Origin: Comamonadaceae bacterium
GTDB lineage: Bacteria > Pseudomonadota > Gammaproteobacteria > Burkholderiales > Burkholderiaceae_C
NCBI GenBank assembly: GCA_947448745.1
Contig: CANFOQ010000013.1
Location: forward strand, 1 to 57,365
DNA length: 57,365 bases
Direction of reading: 5' to 3'
Of the stretch, positions 35,737-42,879 are shown one piece after another; position 1 is the first letter of the stretch, and each line of letters opens with the position of its first letter. The translations under genes were made by a program, and so were the position numbers. The notes beneath the pieces are model-generated. The model made no database searches, was not told the DNA's origin, and saw only the letters and a program-made list of their open reading frames with translations.

Positions 35737-37569
35737 ATGCGATTGTTCAATCCCATTCGCGCCATGTGGCGCAAAACCCGCGTTCATTTGCGCAATGTTT
35801 GGTTTTTGTCCCTGCCGTATTTCCGCTCGGAAGAACGTTGGTCGGCGCGTGCTTTGTTGCTGGCCTGCATTGGCCTGAACCTGGGCATGGTCTATGTGCT
35901 GGTTTTGCTCAACGACTGGAACCGGGTTTTCTACGACGCTTTGCAAAACCGGGATGCGGTGGTGTTTTGGGAACAGCTGAAAATGTTTGCCATGCTGGCC
36001 GCAGGCTTCATCGTGGTCGCGGTTTATCGTTTTTACCTGACGCAGTTGTTGGAAATCCGTTGGCGTGCTTGGATGACCAAGGACTTCTTGCAACGCTGGA
36101 CCACGCACCATATTTTTTACCAAATAGAGTTGCGCCAATCGCTGCAAAACCACGACAGCATGAACGGCTCGGACAACCCCGATCAACGGATTCAAGAAGA
36201 CATTCAACAGTTCACCTCGGACACCGTGGGCCTGAGCTTGGGGTTGTTGGATGCGCTGGTCACCTTGGGCAGCTTTGTTGGCATCTTGTGGCTGTTGTCG
36301 GGTGGCTTCAGCTTCCGCGCCGAAGGCTATGTGTTTGAAATCCCCGGCTTCATGGTCTGGATGGCGGTGCTGTATGCCTTGTTAGGCAGCGTCATCGGGC
36401 ACTTCATTGGCCGCAGCATGGCGCCTTTGAATTTCGCCCAGCAACGTTTGGAAGCGCATTTCCGGCACCACCTGATGCGGGTGCGCGAGTACAGCGAAGC
36501 CATCGCCATGGACCGTGGCGCCGAGTTTGAAAACCAGTCCTTGCAACACCGCTTCAAACAAGTGGTGGGCAACTTCATGAACCTGTTGAAAGTGCAAAAG
36601 CGCTACACATGGTTCAGCTCGGCGTATGGCCAGGCCGCGGTGGTGTTTCCCATCTTGGTGGCCGCGCCGCGCTACTTTGCCGGCACGATTCAATTGGGCG
36701 AGCTGATGCAAATTTCCTCGGCCTTTGGCCAGGTGCAAGAGTCCCTCAGTTGGATCGTCAGCAATTACAGCCGCTTGGCCACCTGGTCGGCCACCACCCA
36801 TCGTTTGAGCGTGTTCTTCACGCAGATGGAAACCTTGCGAGCCATCTCGTTCGCCGTGGTGCAGCCGCCCAGCGCCGACAGCCCGACACCCACCGACCTG
36901 AAAACCGCAGCGCTGACCATCACCCTGCCCGACCGCACCGTCTTGCTTGATGACGTGGTGTTGCAAGTGCGTGCCGGCGACTCGGTGTTGATTCGCGGGC
37001 CGTCTGGCAGTGGCAAATCCACGCTGCTGCGGGTGCTGGCCGGCATCTGGCCCTATGTGCGCGGCTGGGATGCGCAACACCAGCCCTTGGCCATCTCGGA
37101 GGCGATTGCCCTGCCCGCCAACGCCGTGTTCATTCCCCAGCGCCCCTACTTCCCCGAAGGCAGCTTGCGCAACGCGCTGAGCTACCCGAACGCGGTGGGC
37201 AGTTACACCGACGAGCAAATGAAGGACGCCTTGGTGCAGGCCTTGTTGCCCAACTTGGCCCATCAACTTGACCAAGTGGGCCAGTGGAGCCAGCAGCTGT
37301 CCGGCGGCGAAGCGCAGCGCTTGGCCATGGCGCGGGTGTTTTTGAAGCAACCCAGCTGGGTGTTTGCCGACGAGGCCACCAGCGCCTTGGACGAGGTGAC
37401 CGAGAAGGTGATTTACGAACGCCTGCTGCTGATGGTGATGCGCCAAGGCGGCGCCTTGGTGTCGGTGGCGCACCGACCCAGCGTGGCGGTCTACCACCAG
37501 CGCTTGTGGCAACTGGTGAACGTGTCCGAGGGCAGCATCAAGAGCCATGTGCTGCAAGTGAGCCATTAG
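35737..37569 (+). CDS. SbmA/BacA-like ABC transporter, fused permease-ATPase
   Basis: 610 residues. The N-terminal half (1-375) has six membrane helices of the ABC_membrane_2 (SbmA/BacA/YddA) type with the motif LNDWNRVFYDALQNRD. The C-terminal half is an ABC ATPase: Walker A GPSGSGKST near 421-429, signature LSGGEAQR, Walker B WVFADEATSALD and H-loop SVAHRPS. Likely exports or imports peptides or long-chain fatty acyl compounds; substrate unknown. It starts six bases after the nucleotidase. Its 3' end is duplicated just after the stop. Confidence 0.88.
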   Translation: MRLFNPIRAMWRKTRVHLRNVWFLSLPYFRSEERWSARALLLACIGLNLGMVYVLVLLNDWNRVFYDALQNRDAVVFWEQLKMFAMLAAGFIVVAVYRFYLTQLLEIRWRAWMTKDFLQRWTTHHIFYQIELRQSLQNHDSMNGSDNPDQRIQEDIQQFTSDTVGLSLGLLDALVTLGSFVGILWLLSGGFSFRAEGYVFEIPGFMVWMAVLYALLGSVIGHFIGRSMAPLNFAQQRLEAHFRHHLMRVREYSEAIAMDRGAEFENQSLQHRFKQVVGNFMNLLKVQKRYTWFSSAYGQAAVVFPILVAAPRYFAGTIQLGELMQISSAFGQVQESLSWIVSNYSRLATWSATTHRLSVFFTQMETLRAISFAVVQPPSADSPTPTDLKTAALTITLPDRTVLLDDVVLQVRAGDSVLIRGPSGSGKSTLLRVLAGIWPYVRGWDAQHQPLAISEAIALPANAVFIPQRPYFPEGSLRNALSYPNAVGSYTDEQMKDALVQALLPNLAHQLDQVGQWSQQLSGGEAQRLAMARVFLKQPSWVFADEATSALDEVTEKVIYERLLLMVMRQGGALVSVAHRPSVAVYHQRLWQLVNVSEGSIKSHVLQVSH

Positions 37570-37630
37570 GCATGCTGTGAACGTGTCGCAGGGCAGCATC
37601 AAGAGCCATGTGCTGCAAGTGAGCCACTAG
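37516..37630. repeat. 61-bp tandem duplication of the transporter 3' end
   Basis: The last 54 bases of the ABC transporter gene, from GTGAACGTG to the TAG stop, recur at 37577-37630 with a few differences (TCCGAG to TCGCAG, CATTAG to CACTAG). The period is 61 bp. The copy lies after the stop and is not part of the protein. Confidence 0.92.
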
Positions 37631-37633
37631 TTT

Positions 37634-37759
37634 TCAGTGCGTGTGCTGCACGTCGCTGCTGCACCGCTCTTGAGCGAACGATTCAAGAAACGGCAGCTGC
37701 GCCCGATACTCTTTGGGCGAGGGAAAGCAAGTTGCCAGTTTCAGACCGTCCTCGCTCAT
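37634..37759 (-). CDS. small hypothetical ORF
   Basis: 41 codons from ATG 37759 (MSEDGLKLATCF...). No match recognised. It follows the cyclopropane synthase gene in the same direction after 56 bp and no clear Shine-Dalgarno is seen. It may be noncoding; listed because nothing else explains this 185-bp gap except a short GC-rich hairpin and a T7 run near 37802-37811. Confidence 0.25.
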   Translation of the reverse strand: MSEDGLKLATCFPSPKEYRAQLPFLESFAQERCSSDVQHTH

Positions 37760-37815
37760 AGCCCTGGTTTTAAGGGCGCGCCTTGTGCGCCGGGGACGGT
37801 CGCCTTTTTTTCCCC

Positions 37816-38979
37816 TCAGCGATAAGCCCCAGGCAAGCCCTTGGGCGACATCAGCATTTGCCAAATTTGCGTGCTGCGGGCGCGGAAGCTGCCCGCGCTG
37901 GCCAACAGGTGGTAGCGCCACAGTCGGTAAAAACGCTCGTCATAGGCCAAGCGCAATTGCGGCCAGGCCAATTCAAAACGCTGGTGCCAAAGCAGCAAGC
38001 TGCGGTCGTGGTCGGCCCCCAAGTTGTGCACGTCTTCGACGACGAAATGCTGTTGCGCGTGGTCGGTGACATCGCTCAAGCTGGGCAACTGGGCCTGGCC
38101 CAAGATGTGTTTTTCCATCCACGGCTCGAGCAGCTGGCCACGCTGGTCGTTGCCCATGGTTTCCAGCAGCAACATGCCGTCTTTTTTCAGGCTGCGCCGC
38201 GCTGCCGCAAAAAACGCCGGGTCGTTGGCTTGCACGGTTTGGCTGAGCATCCCCAAAGACACCACCACGTCAAATTGGCTGCGGCCATCGGCGTTGAACT
38301 GGCGGTAATCGGCCAGCTCGATTTGCACCGGCAGGTTGGTGCTGCGGCTTTGGCCCAACTGCATCTGCGCTGGGGTGTGCGTGAGGCCAACGGCCTGCAC
38401 GCCGTGGTGCTTGGCGGCATAGCGCAGGAAACTGCCCCAGCCGCAGCCCATGTCGAGCAAGCGCATGCCGGGTTGCAGCTTCAGTTTGCGGCAAATTTGC
38501 GCCATCTTGGCTTCTTGGGCTTGGCTGAGCGTGCTGGCACCCTCGTCCCAGCAGGCGCTGCCGTGGTTCATGTCGGCGTCCAGCATGGCGGCGAACAAGG
38601 GGTTGGAGAAGGTGTATTGGGCGCGGCCGACGATGCGCGATGGGCCCACCGGCAGGCGCTTGGACCACTGCGCCAACCAGCTGTGCAGGTGTGCGCGTGG
38701 CGTGCCCAGGTGCTCGTGCAAGCGGGCACGCACCATGCGGGTCATCATCTGGTCGATGGCTGGGCATTCCCACCAGCCGTCCATGTAGCTCTCGCCCAGG
38801 CCCAGGCTGCCCTCGCGCATGATGCGGCTGAGGGTTTGGGGGTGTTTGATTTGAAGGTCCCAAGGGCGGCTGCCATTGAGGTGGATATCGGCTGAGGCCA
38901 GCAACTGCGCAAACCAAGGACCGCTGGTTTGACCGGCGCTTGGCTTGGCGCGCGGTAGCGTGCTGATGACGGTGGACAT
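37816..38979 (-). CDS. cfa: cyclopropane-fatty-acyl-phospholipid synthase
   Basis: 387 residues, near the 382 of E. coli Cfa. It transfers a methylene group from SAM to double bonds of membrane phospholipid acyl chains. The SAM motif LLDMGCGWGSF is at 174-184; DMNHGSACW holds Cys143 at the active-site place; MEKHILGQAQLPS is the conserved substrate segment, and RLWRYHLLASAGSFRAR near the end is family-typical. AGGGAG lies upstream of the ATG. AT-rich sequence upstream holds the promoter. Its neighbour upstream is the REP/toxin patch. Confidence 0.9.
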   Translation of the reverse strand: MSTVISTLPRAKPSAGQTSGPWFAQLLASADIHLNGSRPWDLQIKHPQTLSRIMREGSLGLGESYMDGWWECPAIDQMMTRMVRARLHEHLGTPRAHLHSWLAQWSKRLPVGPSRIVGRAQYTFSNPLFAAMLDADMNHGSACWDEGASTLSQAQEAKMAQICRKLKLQPGMRLLDMGCGWGSFLRYAAKHHGVQAVGLTHTPAQMQLGQSRSTNLPVQIELADYRQFNADGRSQFDVVVSLGMLSQTVQANDPAFFAAARRSLKKDGMLLLETMGNDQRGQLLEPWMEKHILGQAQLPSLSDVTDHAQQHFVVEDVHNLGADHDRSLLLWHQRFELAWPQLRLAYDERFYRLWRYHLLASAGSFRARSTQIWQMLMSPKGLPGAYR

Positions 38980-39086
38980 GGTCCGGACTCCCTGTGAGAA
39001 ATGGAGTCGGATATTACCAATTAATTATTCATTTGTTTGATTTAAATATGCAATTAAGGTTTATTTTTTGGCGGCAAGGTGGAGTA

Positions 39087-39107
39087 ATTGGGGTCAGATT
39101 CCAATTG
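39087..39107 (+). repeat. REP-like palindrome, copy 1
   Basis: AATTGG-N9-CCAATT with internal GGTCAGATT. It lies between cfa and mazF. A degenerate extra piece (GGGGGTCAG) at 39118-39126 supplies the mazF stop codon region. Confidence 0.9.
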
Positions 39108-39123
39108 TTTTGGTTGATGGGGG

Positions 39124-39474
39124 TCAGCGGATTGGGAGCAACACTTTCAATTTGGCCAGCACTTCAGCCACCACTTCATCCGCCGCCCGCCCCGCCAATT
39201 TGGCTTGGCGAATTTGCCAATCCATGCTGCGCAGTTGATCGGCCAGCACCACGCCTTTCAACCCTTTGGAGCCCACCAACTCAACCTCAAACGGATAGCC
39301 TTTGACCTGCGTCGTCACCGGGCAGCACAACATCAAGCCGGTCGCCGCGTTGTAGGCTTTCGGCGAAAGCACCAGCGCCGGTCTGTGCCCAGCTTGCTCA
39401 TGGCCCGCTTGAGGGTCGTGCTCAAGCCACACCACATCCCCGGCGTCTGGCGCAGCGGCTTTGCGTGTCACCAT
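39124..39474 (-). CDS. mazF: MazF/PemK-type toxin (endoribonuclease)
   Basis: 116 residues. MazF fold signatures are DAGDVVWLEHDPQAGHEQAGHRPALVLSP in parts (GDVVWL, GHRPALVLSP), LMLCCPVTTQVKGYPFEV (in part) and VLADQLRSMDW near 75-88, including the catalytic region. MazF toxins cut mRNA at short motifs. It overlaps the antitoxin gene by seven bases. The stop codon TGA lies in CTGACCCCC, a REP-like sequence. Confidence 0.9.
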   Translation of the reverse strand: MVTRKAAAPDAGDVVWLEHDPQAGHEQAGHRPALVLSPKAYNAATGLMLCCPVTTQVKGYPFEVELVGSKGLKGVVLADQLRSMDWQIRQAKLAGRAADEVVAEVLAKLKVLLPIR

Positions 39475-39707
39475 GTTTCGCGGCCGACCGGCGCACCAAA
39501 ATCAACCAGTTCATGCTGATTTTGTGCATTGATTTGATCAACCATGTCTTTCAAGTTGTAGGCTTTGGCAGCGGGCTTGAGCACGATATGGCCGTCCACT
39601 GTTTCCAACTCCAGACGATCGCCAAGGGCGATTTGCAGGTCTTTCATGGCTGCTGCAGGCAGGCGCACTGCGCTGCTGTTGCCCCATTTCACGACTTCTA
39701 ATTGCAT
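39468..39707 (-). CDS. mazE: MazE-type antitoxin (AbrB fold)
   Basis: 79 residues. The swapped-hairpin AbrB domain is shown by KWGNSSAVRLPAAAM at residues 6-20 and GDRLELE; the acidic C-terminal tail (HELVDFGAPVGRE) would wrap MazF. ATG 39707 is taken; GTG 39710 is adjacent. Gene order antitoxin-toxin with overlap is standard. A TACATTGTA dyad upstream is a likely operator. Confidence 0.9.
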   Translation of the reverse strand: MQLEVVKWGNSSAVRLPAAAMKDLQIALGDRLELETVDGHIVLKPAAKAYNLKDMVDQINAQNQHELVDFGAPVGRETW

Positions 39708-39729
39708 CACTCCACCCCTTGTAAAGTAG

Positions 39730-39740
39730 ATACATTGTAT
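39730..39740. promoter_or_regulatory. operator-like dyad before mazE
   Basis: ATACA-T-TGTAT, perfect 5-bp dyad about 25 bp upstream of mazE, overlapping a TACAAT -10 candidate on the minus strand. Suits autorepression by MazE/MazEF. Confidence 0.45.
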
Positions 39741-39776
39741 ATCCTCTTGCCAAGATGTTCGGCGTCAGATTCCGGT

Positions 39777-39797
39777 AATTGGGGTCAGATTCCAATT
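39777..39797 (+). repeat. REP-like palindrome, copy 2
   Basis: Same 21-bp palindrome as copy 1, between mazE and the second toxin gene. A degenerate half (GGCGTCAGATTCCG) lies directly before it at 39761-39774. Confidence 0.9.
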
Positions 39798-39808
39798 GTT
39801 TTCATGTG

Positions 39809-39837
39809 AAGACAAAAGGCACACGCCCGCCTAGAAT
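39809..39837 (+). promoter_or_regulatory. promoter of the second toxin-antitoxin pair
   Basis: AAGACA (39809-39814), 17 bp, TAGAAT (39832-39837), placed between REP copy 2 and the toxin start. Confidence 0.45.
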
Positions 39838-39845
39838 CTCCCCCC

Positions 39846-40139
39846 ATGAAGCCATTTCGCTGGCACCCCGCTAAAAACGAGACGCTGTTGAAAGATCGAC
39901 AAGTGTGTTTTGAAGCCATGGTGGTCGCCATCGAAGCCCATGGTTTGTTGGATGTGCTGGCGCATCCCAACCCGTCCAAATACCCCCATCAAAAAATGCT
40001 GGTCGTGGCCCATGATGGCTACGTTTTTTTGGTGCCGATGGTGGAAGAGGCAGACTATTTCTTCCTCAAAACCATCATCCCCAGCCGCAAAGCCACACGC
40101 GACTACTTGAACCCAGGAACGACCGATGAAAAAACTTGA
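39846..40139 (+). CDS. BrnT-like toxin of a type II toxin-antitoxin pair
   Basis: 97 residues. It opens FRWHPAKNETLLKDRQVCFE, the layout of BrnT-like RelE-fold toxins (FEWD-x-K-N...L...R-x-VSFE), and has HDGYVFLVPMVE and FLKTIIPSRKATRDYL in the C-terminal half, the latter like the T-x-Y-P-S-R-K/R-x-x-x-x-Y end of this group. Overlaps the CopG-like antitoxin by 14 bases. Order toxin-antitoxin matches BrnT-BrnA. Assignment is by pattern only. Confidence 0.7.
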   Translation: MKPFRWHPAKNETLLKDRQVCFEAMVVAIEAHGLLDVLAHPNPSKYPHQKMLVVAHDGYVFLVPMVEEADYFFLKTIIPSRKATRDYLNPGTTDEKT

Positions 40140-40398
40140 TGTCGAAGAACAAAGCATCCTCAGCGCCTACGAGGCTGGGGCGCTCACATCCGTGGCCAGC
40201 AAAGCAGAATTGGCCAAGTTCAAAGCGGCGGCCCGCAGCACGGCCGTCAAAGACAAGCGGGTCAATATCCGCCTGTCTTCAGGTGACCTGAGCGACATCC
40301 AGATCAGGGCCTTGCAAGAGGGTGTGCCCTATCAAACCTTGATTGCCAGCGTGCTGCACAAATACGTCACGGGTCGCTTGTCCGACACCAACTCTTGA
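40126..40398 (+). CDS. CopG-like (BrnA/CopG_antitoxin) antitoxin
   Basis: 90 residues. The second half, VNIRLSSGDLSDIQIRALQEGVPYQTLIAS in parts (VNIRLSSGDL, QEGVPYQTLI), is a ribbon-helix-helix with the G-x-P-Y-Q-T-L-I motif of CopG_antitoxin proteins. The basic N-terminal half would bind the toxin. Overlapping gene order supports translational coupling with the preceding toxin. Confidence 0.82.
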   Translation: MKKLDVEEQSILSAYEAGALTSVASKAELAKFKAAARSTAVKDKRVNIRLSSGDLSDIQIRALQEGVPYQTLIASVLHKYVTGRLSDTNS

Positions 40399-40431
40399 GT
40401 TGGCAACCCTGAGGGGATGGTTCTGTTTGGT

Positions 40432-40452
40432 AATTGGGGTCAGATTCCAATT
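40432..40452 (+). repeat. REP-like palindrome, copy 3
   Basis: Same 21-bp palindrome, 33 bp after the antitoxin stop. Confidence 0.9.
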
Positions 40453-40753
40453 GTTCATTTTTCTGGTCTTTCGCTCCAAAAATGGTCCCCAGGCCGTGCG
40501 GCTCTAGGTGGTTTTTGGAGGTGCCCAAAATGCCTTGTTTTGAGGGGGTGGTCAGCAGGGACGGGGCTTACGGGCGTTTTTATGATACATAAATTCAAAG
40601 TTTTGCCGTTTCTTTGTATCACGTGGCGCGGAATAATCACTTCAGCTTGGCGAACATGGTGGGTCGGGCGCGTAGCGAACGTCGCAGCTCCGCTGCGGTG
40701 AGCGGCGGACGAGCCCACCGTGGTCGGCAAGCCGCGTGACTTCCAAACCAAAC
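40453..40753. other. gene-free structured spacer between inverted REP copies
   Basis: 301 bp without a supportable gene. Positions 40645-40732 form a long imperfect inverted repeat: GCTTGGCGAACATGGTGGG pairs with the complement of CCCACCGTGGTCGGCAAGC, with the hairpin CGCAGC-tcc-GCTGCG at its apex. REP copies 3 and 4 face each other on either side, so the unit resembles a non-autonomous, MITE- or BIME-like element. Confidence 0.55.
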
Positions 40754-40774
40754 AATTGGAATCTGACCCCAATT
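40754..40774 (-). repeat. REP-like palindrome, copy 4 (inverted)
   Basis: Same 21-bp palindrome in opposite orientation to copies 1-3. Confidence 0.9.
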
Positions 40775-40788
40775 ACCCCAAACCAAAC

Positions 40789-40809
40789 AATTGGAATCTG
40801 ACCCCAATT
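40789..40809 (-). repeat. REP-like palindrome, copy 5 (inverted)
   Basis: Second inverted copy, 14 bp after copy 4 with the same AACCAAAC flank, so a 35-bp unit is duplicated. Confidence 0.9.
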
Positions 40810-40831
40810 ACCCCAATTACCCCAATTACCG
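40802..40831. repeat. 9-bp tandem repeat at the hisD 3' end
   Basis: CCCCAATTA repeated three times after copy 5, running into the hisD stop codon; on the minus strand TAATTGGGG, the first TAA being the stop itself. Confidence 0.85.
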
Positions 40832-42172
40832 GGGTTTGAGCCGCATTTCCGCCGCCCGGGCATGGGCCTGCAAACCCTCGCCGTGCGCCAGCACCGAGGC
40901 GGTCAGGCCCAGCACTTGCGCACCCGCCTCGGACACCTCGATCAAGCTGCTGCGCTTTTGGAAGTCGTACACGCCCAGTGGCGATGAAAACCGCGCCGTG
41001 CCCGAGGTGGGCAGCACGTGGTTGGGGCCAGCGCAGTAGTCGCCCAAACTCTCGCTGGTGAAGGCGCCCAAAAAGATCGCGCCTGCATGGCGCAGCAGCG
41101 GCTCCCAGCGGTGCGGCTCGTTGCTCGACACCTCCAGGTGCTCGGGCGCAATCCGGTTGCTGATGGCGCAAGCCTCTTCCATGCTGCGGGTGTGGATGAG
41201 CGCACCGCGCCCGTTCAAGGACGCGCGGATGATGTCTTGGCGCGGCATCTCGGGCAGCAGCCGGTCGATGGCGGCTTGCACCGCGTCGATGTAGGCGGCG
41301 TCCGGGCACAACAAAATGCTTTGCGCCAGCTCGTCGTGCTCGGCCTGGCTGAACAAGTCCATCGCCACCCAGTCGGCGGGCGTCGTGCCATCGGCCAACA
41401 CCAAAATTTCAGACGGCCCGGCGATCATGTCGATGCCCACCGTGCCAAACACACGGCGCTTGGCCGCGGCCACATAGGCGTTGCCGGGGCCGGTGATTTT
41501 GTCGACCGCGGGCACGGTGGCGGTGCCATAGGCCAGCGCGGCCACGGCCTGTGCGCCGCCGATGGTGAAGGCGCGGCTGACGCCGGCCACATAGGCGGCG
41601 GCCAACACCAAGGGGTTTTTCTCGCCATGTGACGCGCCCGCTGCGCTGCGGTCTTTGGCGGGCGTGGGCACGACCATGATGATTTCGCCGACACCGGCCA
41701 CGTGGGCGGGAATCGCGTTCATCAAAACGCTGGAAGGGTAGGCGGCTTTGCCGCCGGGCACATAGATGCCCACGCGGTCGAGCGGCGTGACTTTTTGGCC
41801 CAGCAAAGAACCATCGGCGTCGCGGTATTGCCAGCTCTCGCCCGATGCTTTTTTCTGCGCCTCGTGGTAGCTGCGCACCCGGGCGGCGGCGTCTTGCAAC
41901 GCGGTTTTTTGCGCGGCCGGCAAGCTCTCGAACGCGGCTTTCAACTCGGCTTGCGTCAGCTCCAGCGCCGCCATGTTGTCGGCTTGCAAACCATCGAAAC
42001 GCGCGGTGTACTCGAGCACCGCGGCGTCACCGCGTTGTTTCACAGCGGCCAAGATGTCAGCCACGCGCTGCTCGATGGCGGCGTCGGTGTCGGCCGACCA
42101 ATGCAAGCGCTGTTGAAACAGGGTTTCAAAATCGGCTTGGGCGGTGGACAAACGAAGTGGGCGGGCGGTCAT
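40826..42172 (-). CDS. hisD: histidinol dehydrogenase
   Basis: 448 residues from ATG 42172 ([10 protein letters not shown]). Catalyses the last two steps of histidine synthesis with zinc and NAD. Motifs include [19 protein letters not shown] near 125, [12 protein letters not shown] near 220, [11 protein letters not shown] near 245 and EHLEV near 345. The frame is open upstream to a TTG at 42235 because the first 45 bases are duplicated there. The stop codon TAA belongs to the REP-associated repeat. Last gene of the 14-gene run. Confidence 0.93.
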   Translation of the reverse strand: MTARPLRLSTAQADFETLFQQRLHWSADTDAAIEQRVADILAAVKQRGDAAVLEYTARFDGLQADNMAALELTQAELKAAFESLPAAQKTALQDAAARVRSYHEAQKKASGESWQYRDADGSLLGQKVTPLDRVGIYVPGGKAAYPSSVLMNAIPAHVAGVGEIIMVVPTPAKDRSAAGASHGEKNPLVLAAAYVAGVSRAFTIGGAQAVAALAYGTATVPAVDKITGPGNAYVAAAKRRVFGTVGIDMIAGPSEILVLADGTTPADWVAMDLFSQAEHDELAQSILLCPDAAYIDAVQAAIDRLLPEMPRQDIIRASLNGRGALIHTRSMEEACAISNRIAPEHLEVSSNEPHRWEPLLRHAGAIFLGAFTSESLGDYCAGPNHVLPTSGTARFSSPLGVYDFQKRSSLIEVSEAGAQVLGLTASVLAHGEGLQAHARAAEMRLKPR

Positions 42173-42235
42173 GAAAGTGAGGGGGTTGAAGGAATCAAAA
42201 TCTTGGGTGGACAAACGACGTGGACGGGCGCTCAA
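42126..42235 (-). repeat. imperfect duplication of the hisD start region
   Basis: The segment from the hisD ATG ([16 protein letters not shown], 42126-42172) has an imperfect upstream copy ([14 protein letters not shown], 42195-42235) in the same frame, 63 bases apart. The upstream copy begins with TTG overlapping the hisG stop. Confidence 0.8.
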
Positions 42236-42879
42236 GCCGCTTTGGACGTGGCGCGGTCAAAGGTCTCGATCAAATGCCGAATGGTGGCGGTTTTGAGTTT
42301 CATCGAGGCTTGGTTCACCACCAAGCGCGAACTGATGTCCATGATGCGTTCCACCTCAATCAAGTGGTTCGCTTTCAAGGTGCTGCCGGTGGACACCAAG
42401 TCAACGATGGCGTCGGCCATGCCGGTGAGGGGTGCCAGTTCCATGCTGCCATACAGCTTCACCAAATCCACGTGCACGCCTTTGGCGGCAAAGAAGTCGC
42501 GGGCAATGGCCACGTACTTGGTGGCCACGCGCAAACGCGCACCTTGCTTGACCGCAGCCGCGTAGTCAAACCCTTGTGGCACCGCCACGCTCATGCGGCA
42601 ACGCGCAATCTTCAAATCCAGCGGCTGATAAAGCCCAGCACTGCCGTGCTCGATGAGCGTGTCCAAACCGGCCACACCCATGTCCGCGCCGCCGTACTCC
42701 ACATAGGTGGGCACATCCGAGGCCCGCACCAAGACCACACGCAAGCTGTCTTGGTTGGTGGGCAGAATGAGTTTGCGCGACTTCTCGGGGTCTTCCAACA
42801 CCTCGATGCCCGCGGCACGCAGCAGCGGCAAGGTCTCGTCAAAAATGCGTCCTTTGGACAAAGCCAGGGTGATGCTCAT
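42232..42879 (-). CDS. hisG: ATP phosphoribosyltransferase, short form
   Basis: 215 residues, the catalytic-only HisG-S form that needs HisZ for histidine feedback. First step of histidine synthesis. Typical motifs: [16 protein letters not shown] at the start, [18 protein letters not shown] near 55-72 (in parts) and [14 protein letters not shown] near 170. It overlaps murA by ATGA. The order murA-hisG-hisD is common in Betaproteobacteria. Confidence 0.93.
   Translation of the reverse strand: MSITLALSKGRIFDETLPLLRAAGIEVLEDPEKSRKLILPTNQDSLRVVLVRASDVPTYVEYGGADMGVAGLDTLIEHGSAGLYQPLDLKIARCRMSVAVPQGFDYAAAVKQGARLRVATKYVAIARDFFAAKGVHVDLVKLYGSMELAPLTGMADAIVDLVSTGSTLKANHLIEVERIMDISSRLVVNQASMKLKTATIRHLIETFDRATSKAA

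Noticed and set aside
40417-40701. 94-codon open frame in the REP spacer
   Set aside because: It begins at the palindrome and runs through the inverted repeat, with no protein-like motifs or ribosome-binding site.
39087-40809. CRISPR array
   Set aside because: Repeat spacing is irregular (14 to 660 bp), orientation varies, spacers contain genes, and no cas genes are present.
39087-40838. Integron cassette array
   Set aside because: No integron integrase, and the repeats are identical 21-bp palindromes rather than attC sites with R and L boxes. A RAYT/REP origin fits better.
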